DNA of 64,000 nt from Paramecium octaurelia (Eukaryota > Ciliophora > Oligohymenophorea > Peniculida > Parameciidae). Made by a program: the position numbers and the translations under genes. The stretch is taken from the NCBI GenBank assembly GCA_905182995.1, contig CAJJDP010000109.1, positions 310,001 to 374,000 on the forward strand, given 5' to 3'. This document shows positions 56,228 through 64,000 of the stretch, piece by piece; positions within the stretch are counted from its first letter, which is position 1, and each line of letters opens with the position of its first letter. The notes beneath the pieces are model-generated. The model saw only the letters and a program-made list of their open reading frames with translations. It did not search any database and had not been told where the DNA came from.

Positions 56228-57603
56228 TCAATTAATATATACCATTATAAGCATGATAATTGCTTAGGTAGTCTTAGAAATAGAGCTCTCTATGACTATG
56301 ACTACTTCTGTGATGTTAGATTTACACTAGGAGCTGCAATCAAGACATCTCATAACATTACTATTCCAATGACACTCATTAGATAGTTATCTTGCAGTAA
56401 TTTCAATATTTCTCAATTTAGCATAGGATGGTTTACATTAATTGTTAATATATGTGCATCTTTCTGAATTAGCTGCCATTAATAAGTTGTATATATTTTT
56501 TACCACAAGAAGTTTAATCGAGATCACTACATACATTTGATATGCATCCTTTGGATTCACTGTAGTAACAGTATCCATTCATATTTAAACAGGTACAAGA
56601 GTCTGTAATTTCTGAACAAGCAACACAATTAAAGATTAAAGTCTGGTAATAATACACATACCTCTCCTTCCAGCTTAAATCCATGGAAAGTTAATGAACT
56701 GGTATCAATTAATTTGGAATAAGTGATATACTCTTTACAGGAAGTAAGGGCCTAACAATAAGAACCATCCCAATAACATTGCTTATTATTCATGATTCCA
56801 GTGTAAGTCATTATAGTTGCATTCTTTGAGTACACATTAGGAGTATGACCATTGGCAAATACCAGTACATTAGTCTTGATTGAAATGTTGACACCCTTAA
56901 TCAATACAATGATTATCATTCCATAGATCATCATCTCATTTTTTACCAGCAATAGTATAAAGACTACAATCTAAATTAAATAATTCCGAAAACTTGGAAG
57001 CAGAACTACATTACAGAGATTCACATAACAAGTTGATTTTGCTTTAGTACCTGAACAAGAAGTAAGAACAAGATCGCTGCATCTCTTGTTTCAACAGAGA
57101 CCTTAATTTGTCAAAAAAAAATACACAATTTATCATTTTGACATCTATCAGAAGAAATTTTAGCGCAATCTAAGAATTAGATTGATAATACTTCTCCCTT
57201 ACAAAAGCATCAATCATCAATCCATTAACATCTAGTCGTTTTATTACATCCAAGTTAATTGATTCCACTATATAAATATTTATCAGTTGAATATGATTGT
57301 ACACATCCTCTATTTACAAAACTGAAGCTAATTGGTTGATTTATTACATTCTTGCAGACAAGGGCATTTACATTTTTCAATTCATCACAGTTTACAGTAT
57401 ATGAAATTTCATATCTTGAACAAGATCCTTCAAAAAAGTGACAAAGCTCTGTTTCAATAGAAATACAAACCTACTAATTTAAACCAGGTGTACTGAATAC
57501 ATCCTGTTTCATTCTAAAAGTAATCAAAACATTATTGGCAACTACAAAGTTGCATACAAAAAATTATAAGAATTATTGTAAACTTTTTCATTCTAATTTT
57601 CAT
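56228..57603 (-). pseudogene. surface-antigen-like cysteine-rich gene, broken
   Basis: Minus-strand ATG 57603 gives a signal peptide (MKKFTIILIIFCMQLCSC). A 22-nt intron (GTTTGT...AAACAG, near 57470) continues into VELCHFFEGSCSRYEISYTV. Cysteine modules follow along the whole length, e.g. CNKTTRCQW, CTGICQWSYSQCVLKEC, KQCYWDGSYCQALTSCKEY, SCTCLNMNGYCYYSESKGC and NECHWNSNVMRCLDCSSQC. The end is a hydrophobic tail (TTQAIIMLIMVYIN), like a GPI-attachment signal. This layout fits Paramecium surface-antigen-type proteins, which coat the cell. Near 57290 an in-frame TGA follows CQWIDD, and later modules lie in changing frames that tiny introns do not reconcile. It is thus probably a pseudogene with several breaks. 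It shares its Cys-Trp module with 10720-11283. Confidence 0.62.
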
Positions 57604-59201
57604 ATAAATATCATTGCTATTTCTCAATTAAACTAAATTAATTTAATAAATAATTCGCCAATTTTAATCAATCATTTTATATTTCATTTATTAGAGTATG
57701 CGGGTGAAATTACATCGTTTCCTTTTCGAGTATTTTAATCCCCAAAGCATCTTGAGAAGTATCAACATCAAAAAAATTTACATTTTATGTTCTTAGCCTA
57801 AATTATAAAAACTCTAAATTTAAGTAATAATTATTCAGTAATTAAAATAAACTATATGTTTAAAGAATTAATATTTCAAAATAAAATGCAAAATTTGTTT
57901 GGAGTTACCAGCCAACGGCAGTCCACTCAACAAATGGAACTCTGGATGGAGACATTATTATATCAGGGACTAATACATATCAAAGAAAAAAATTCATTTT
58001 GATACAAAATATTTTAGGTTGTTACACAAAAATGTACCATAAAATGGATAAATGATGAAAACTCTTTCATCGATCGAGAAGGTTAGAGACAAAATGCTTG
58101 GAGAAGGGATATATCTCTATCTAAACGAGAGACTTTTATTCTAAATGGAGAAACAGAAATCTGGTTCAATTATAAGAAAAGATGGTGCAACTTTTTATGT
58201 TGAAATCTATTGACTTCATAAATGATGTTGTATTCCAATTGAAGTTTTGCTGTGACAGAGGTTATTTAAAGTGTTTGTTGTGGAAGCTGCTACTGGATAT
58301 ATGGTTTTGGTTAAAAGGGAAGCATTTCTTAAGTAAAGTAGCGGCATCATCCTGTTGAATGCAAAAATTCTAAATATTATATAGAGGTTGTTTTACTCCT
58401 AGCTATTGATCCAAATCTTCAAGAAATATTTTAACTTGCTCTTACAATTCTAAGTTTACTTGCGATAAAATATGTATAGAGAGAGACACATATTTCTCTT
58501 TCTCTTCTTTACAAAATGGATGAAATTGAGAAATAAGAAAGTTGATTTAGAATTGTATTATAGTAGTGAGCTATTTTGATTTAGGTTTGTATGTTGAAAA
58601 TTAGAAAATGATATTTGGTTTATTTTTGTGATAGGAGGAGATAAATGACAAGGTATATAAAAGCATAGTTTGGTACTCATGCTCTAGGACACAAATTGAA
58701 TTCGTGCTAGTTTCAACGATTGGGTTCTTTTCATTAGGTATAATTAGGGTTGAGAGGGAAGTCGCTATGGATGGCCAGTTTTGGATTTATTACTCCTTTT
58801 TTTATTCAATTTGGGTTAGCTTTTAAATATAAATTGGAAGTTTCCTTTATACTAACTACTATTTTCTAGACAGTAAAGTGTACGTAAAATAGTTTGCTCT
58901 TCTTTTCCCTCAGGTGGCCTAGGTTGATCCACCTCCATAGGTACCTCTATACAGATTACTGTGAGAGAAAAGGGAAATTAGGGAATGCATTGCAGTTATT
59001 TAATGCCGATTATAACCATGAAAATATCTTAACCTTTAAGTGTTTAACATTAGAAGATATACTAAATATGCTGTTGACTATTTAATTATTCAAAGGCAAT
59101 CAATACGTATATAGCTTTGCTTTCAAACAAAGCTTAAGAGTACGACTTAGTTATCAAATATAAAGTAGTTAAACAATATATTGTATATATATTTGTAGAA
59201 A
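57604..59201. other. unassigned tract
   Basis: Plus-strand open pieces at about 58030-58215 (DREGQRQNAWRRDISLSKRE) and 58894-59085 (RKGKLGNALQLFNADYNHEN) have no recognisable family. Nothing else is supported. Confidence 0.3.
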
Positions 59202-61178
59202 TCAATTTTATGGTTATTTCTATCCAATTTAGCCTTCAAAAATGTAACTTCCTTTTGATTTGAATAATGATCTTAAATCAACTCCTTTGTAATTGATAAA
59301 TTCTCCTTTCAATATTAAAGCTCCGTAAGCTTCTAAAGTTGGGTTTTAGGAAATTTGCAGAATAGTGATAAAAGAGTTAGCTAAATTATAATAAATAATA
59401 ATTACTACTGTCAGAAAGAACGTTCTTTGGAAGGATGGGTAGTTTAAATTATGCTAAAGTTTCTTTGTAACTATTATTTGAAGGAAAGATGTGTTGTCCT
59501 GTTTTAAGATCCCAAAAACGGATAGACTTATCATCACTACCAGATGCTAATGTAGTACCATCAGGAGAGAAACAGACTGATGAAATTCCATAGGAATTTG
59601 AAGGACCATCTAATTTAGCTTTTTATTATCGTGTCTTAACATCCCATAAACGGATTGAGTTATCTAAACTTCCAGATGCTAACGTAGTACCATCAGGAGA
59701 GAAACAGACTGTTTTGACTTCATTTGAATGACCATCTAATTTGGCTATTTATTATCCTGCCTTAACATCCCATAAACGGATAGAGTTATCTAAACTTCCA
59801 GATGCTAGTGTAGTACCGTCAGGAGAGAAACAGACTGTGCTGACATCATTTGAATGACGATCTAATTTTGCTTTTTATTATCCTGTCTTAACATCCCATA
59901 AACGAATAGACTTATCATCACTACTAGATACTAATATAGCACCATCGGGAGAGAAACAAACTGTGTTGACTTCATTTGAATGACCATCTAATTTGGTTTT
60001 TTATTGTCCCAACTTAGCATCCCATAAACGGATAGACTTATCATCGCTACCAGATATTAATGTAGAACCATCAGAAGAGAAACACACTGATCTAACCCAA
60101 TTTGAATGGCCTTCAAATTTGGCTTTTTATTATCCTGTCTTAACATCCCATAAACGGATAGAGTTATCTCTACTACCATAAGCCAACAAAGTACCATCAG
60201 GAGAGAAGCAGAGTGAATTAATAAAGCTTGTGTGACCACATAACTTGGCTTTTTATTATCCTGTCTTTACATCCCATAAACGGATACATTTATCATAGCT
60301 ACCAGATGCTAATGTAGCACCATCAGGAGAGAAACAAACTGCGTTTACATCATTTGAATGACAATCTAATTTGACTATTTATTATCCTGTCTTGATATCC
60401 CATAAACGAATAGACTTATCATCACTGCCAGATGCTAATGTAGCACCATCCGGAGAGAAACAGATTGAATTAACATTACTCAAATGACCATCTAATTTGG
60501 CTTTTTATTATCCTGTCTTAATATCCCATAAACGGATAGATTAATCATTACTACATGAAACTAACTTAGTCCCATTAGGAGAGAAACATACTGTACTTAT
60601 ATCATTCGTATGACCAATTAATTTTGATATTTTTTTTTCTGTTCTCAGATTCCATAAATACACAATTGCACCACTACATGAAGCTAAAGCAGTATCATTT
60701 AGAGAGAAACATACTGAATTTACCTATCTCTCTCCTTTTAAAACAAACTTTATTTTTCCTGATTTTGCATTCCACAACCTAATCAAATTATCATCACTAC
60801 AAGAAGCTAAAGACTTACAATCTGGAGAACAAGAAACTTACTTGATATATCCACTATGTCCATTTAACTGGTTTAATTCATTTATTCTTAAGTTATTCCA
60901 CTTGCAATTAAATAATTTCGCTTAATTCAAATTTATTCCACTAATGGTGACATCATCAAATTCAGATCCACTTAGGTTACAACTTACCAAATTAGCTCCT
61001 ATTAAGGAAGTATTTCTAATTCTTATATTCTCAAAACATTATTTCTTCAAATCAGCCTTCATTTATACTAATAAATGAAGAGAATTCGACCCACAAAATA
61101 TATATTTATCATCTAAGGCAGTAAGATGAACTAAAAATTTGAGAAATTCTATAATTTTCTTATCCATTGATATTTATA
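59202..61178 (-). CDS. pentapeptide + WD40 repeat protein, 5' end lost at contig join
   Basis: Minus strand. The frame enters from the single N at 61179 and ends at TGA 59204-59202. The first residues ([20 protein letters not shown]) match an internal part of the neighbouring gene, so roughly the first 280 residues are missing. Pentapeptide repeats follow ([20 protein letters not shown]). About 11 WD40 blades come next, most reading VCFSPDG - [21 protein letters not shown] - KAKLDGHS. A 28-nt GT-AG intron (59381-59408) restores the frame into the C-terminal tail [19 protein letters not shown] and [20 protein letters not shown]. It should form one or two stacked propellers on a pentapeptide beta-helix; ligand unknown. 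It is a close paralogue of the next gene. Confidence 0.82.
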
Positions 61179-61179
61179 N

Positions 61180-63968
61180 ATAGAGTTATCACCTTGTATT
61201 AATGAATTTACATTACCACTACCAGATGCTAATGTAGTACCATCAGGAGAGAAACAGACTGACCAGATGGTTTCTTAATGAGCATCTAATTTGACTTTTT
61301 ATTATCCTGTCTTAACATCCCATAAACGAATAGAGTTATCTCTGCTACCAGATGCTATCTTAGTACCATCAGGGGAGAAGCAAACTGATTAAATAATGCT
61401 TGAATGACCATCTAAATTGGCTTTTTATTATCCTGTCTTAACATCCCATAAACGGATAGAGTTATCACCTTGTATTAATGAATTTACATTACCACTACCA
61501 GATGCTAATGTAGTACCATCAGGAGAGAAACAGACTGACCAGATAATTTCTGAATGACCATCTAATTTCGCTTTTGATTATCCTGTCTAAACATCCCATA
61601 AACGGATAGAGTTATCATTACCAGATGCTAATGTAGTACCATCAGGAGAGAAACAGACTGATTTTACATAATTTGAATAACCATCTAAATTGGCTTTTTA
61701 TTATCCTGTCTTGACATCCCATAAACGGATTGAGTTATCACCTTGTATTAATGAATTTACATTACCACTACCAGATGCTAATGTAGTACCATTGGGAGAG
61801 AAACAGACTGATCTTACATAATCTGAATGACCATCTTATTTGGCTTTTTATTATTCTGTCTTAACATCCCATAAACGGATAGAAAAATCATCGCTACCAG
61901 ATGCTAATGTAGTCCCATCAGGAGAGAAACAGACTGATTTTACATAATTTGAGTGACCATCTAAATTGGCTTTTTATTATCTTGTCTTAACATCCCATAA
62001 ACGGATAGAGTTATCACCTTATATTAATGAATTTACAATACCACTACCAGATGCTAAGGTAGTACCATCAGGAGAGAAACAGACTGACCAGATGGCTCCT
62101 AAATGACCATCTAATTTGGCTTTTTATTATCCTGTTTTAACATCCCATAAACGGATAGAGTTATCACCTTGTATTAATGAATTTACATTACCACTACCAG
62201 ATGCTAATGTAGTACCATCAGGAGAGAAACAAACTGACCAGATGGTTTCTGAATGACCATCTAATTTCGCTTTCTATTATCTTGTCTTAACATCCCATAA
62301 ACGGATAGACTTATCATCACTACCAGATGATAATGTTGTACCATCAGGAGAGAAACAGACTGATTTTACATAATTTGAATGACCACCTAATTTGGCTTTT
62401 TATTATCCTGTCTTGACATCCCATAAACGGATAGAGTTATCACCTTGGATTAATGAATTTACATTACCACTACCAGATGCTAATGTAGTACCATCAGGAG
62501 AGAAACAGATTGACCAGATGGCTCCTGAATGACCATCTAATTTGGCTTTTTATTATCCTGTTTTAACATCCCATAAACGGATAGACTAATCATTACCAAA
62601 TGCTAATGTAGTACCGTCAGGAGAGAAACAGACAGATTTTACATAATTTGAAAGACAATCTAATTTGGCTTTTTATTATCCTGTCTTGACATCCCATAAA
62701 CGGATTGAGTTATCACCTTGTATTAATGAATTTATATTACCACTACCAGATGCTAATGTAGTACCATCAGGAGAGAAACAGACTGATCTTACATAATCTG
62801 AATGACCATCTAGTTTATTTAACTCATGTATTTTAATATTTCTCCATTTACAATTAAACAATTAAGCTTAATTTAAGTTAATTCCACTTATATCTACATT
62901 ATTTAATTCTGAACCATTAAAATTGCATCTTACAAAATTCCCACCTACTAATGAAGTATCTTTAATCCTTATTTTCTCAAAACTTTATTCTCTTAAATCC
63001 ACCTTCATTTCAACTAATATTTTAAATGAATTCGATCCACATTAGATAAATCTCTCATCAATGGCTGTCATATGTACTAAGAATTTCAAAAATTCAATTA
63101 TGAGCTAGTGTTAGGATATTTTTTTAATCAAATCCTTTCTTATTTATTCATATTCTTCTTTTGAATAGTTCTTTTTATAAAAGTCAATTTCACTAATATT
63201 TTTAATCATATCAAAGATAAATTTTAACTGAGATTAACCTCTAAAGAATTCTAAACAATTAATAATTTTCTATTATCTCAATATCTAAAGAACTTCATTA
63301 AGGTAGGTTCCATCAACATTCTTTGCCTATATTAATACCTAATACAAATCTTCCTTTCGATTATATACTTATTTTATTTCTTTAATTGATTGAATGCTCT
63401 CTTTTGAAGTATCAACCTTTTTAATTAAATATATCATCTCTTTCATTTCATTATTCAATTTTTCACTAAAAGCTTTGGTTTCTATTTCCCAAAAGTTCTT
63501 TGTCCTTTCCAACCTCTTAAAATAAGTGTTTTTCAAATTAATCCAATCATCTAATGGTTTTCCTATTATAATTTGGACTAATTTTTCTAATTCAGTATTT
63601 GATAATTCTGTTGGATTCACGTTGTTGATGATTTACAAATAAGATTTATCTTCTTTCTCAATCATATCATAGATCTATTTTAATGATTCTGTTAACTCAT
63701 CCCAAATTTATTTTAACATGCTTTAAGTTGAAGCAAGCAATTATTTAAAATTCATTCTCTATTTAAGTATTTCCTGGATATCTTCAGGCTTAGATTCTTC
63801 GAATTTCATCATTGCCATATCTTTAAACTTTTTTATTGAAACTGTGTATTTAAAATCCACTCCATGTTCCTCTTGGCATTCAGCACATAATTTTCTGTAT
63901 TTTTGACATTTGTGGGGGTCTATGCATATCGTTTATACTTGATTTTGAATATGATAAGTGCAATACAT
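61180..63968 (-). CDS. B-box-like + pentapeptide + WD40 repeat protein, 3' end lost at contig join
   Basis: Minus-strand ATG 63968 ([20 protein letters not shown]) opens about 929 codons to the N at 61179 with no stop. Residues 3-40 hold a C-x2-H...C...C-x2-C...H cluster like a B-box. A helical region runs to about residue 320. Pentapeptide repeats follow ([38 protein letters not shown]), then 12 WD40 blades. Most blades alternate between a normal type ([19 protein letters not shown]) and a type with an insert ([19 protein letters not shown]), giving a two-blade super-repeat with one insert-insert pair in the middle. The C-terminus lies beyond the join. Likely a scaffold; the partner is unknown. 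Confidence 0.85.
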
Positions 63969-64000
63969 AATTTTTTTTAAAAATACTTTGGAATTTCTAT
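63969..64000. other. start of the upstream region of the WD40 gene
   Basis: Only 32 bp upstream of the ATG is included, containing a T/A-rich run; too short to say more. Confidence 0.5.

Noticed and set aside
59360-59420. Apparent frameshift near the C-terminus of the WD40 gene
   Set aside because: A 28-nt intron at 59381-59408 joins the WD array to the family's expected C-terminal tail in frame.

Overview
The window reads as nuclear DNA of a ciliate, most likely a Paramecium. It is very AT-rich. Long protein frames appear only when TAA and TAG are read as Gln and TGA is the sole stop, and introns are tiny (20-35 nt, GT...AG). The protein families (large WD40 and TPR sets, MORN-like repeats, cysteine-rich surface-antigen-like proteins, C-x2-H proteins with SPRY-like tails) also fit Paramecium. 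All gene calls here use the ciliate code.

Layout: 1-1602 is the 3' end of a UBR-type E3 ubiquitin ligase (+), convergent with a WD-repeat gene (-, 1988-3037). An intact 1335-residue ABCC transporter (+, 3966-7973) follows, with a WD40 relic directly behind it (8015-8626). A secreted cysteine-rich gene sits at 10720-11283 (+). A 12-intron MORN-like repeat gene (+, 17784-20548) is flanked by partial duplicate copies. A small two-exon gene lies at 23537-24018 (-). A second WD-repeat gene with one 22-nt intron is at 28518-29793 (+). A TPR gene (+, 40561-41885) has five exons of exactly 34 codons each. Two related genes with a zinc-like N-terminus surround a 519-N gap (43083-45812). A broken surface-antigen-like gene is at 56228-57603 (-). 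Two large pentapeptide + WD40 genes (-, 59202-61178 and 61180-63968) close the window.

Six single-N positions (9355, 16952, 21440, 30886, 40018, 61179) and the long N gap mark contig joins. At four of the single Ns the sequence just before the N is repeated just after it (about 1.2-1.8 kb, almost identical). These are best read as uncollapsed contig overlaps, not tandem duplications. Joins 9355 and 61179 and the long gap behave differently and may involve real paralogues or alleles.

The rest (about 11.3-15.4, 20.5-28.5, 32-39 and 46-56 kb) holds many 70-200-codon open stretches in changing frames that I could not assign. Some may be decayed genes, some genes with unrecognised introns, some chance: with only one stop codon in AT-rich DNA, 100-codon open frames are common. 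No operon logic is expected. The clearest themes are repeat-protein evolution by exon duplication and recurrent WD40 and cysteine-rich families.
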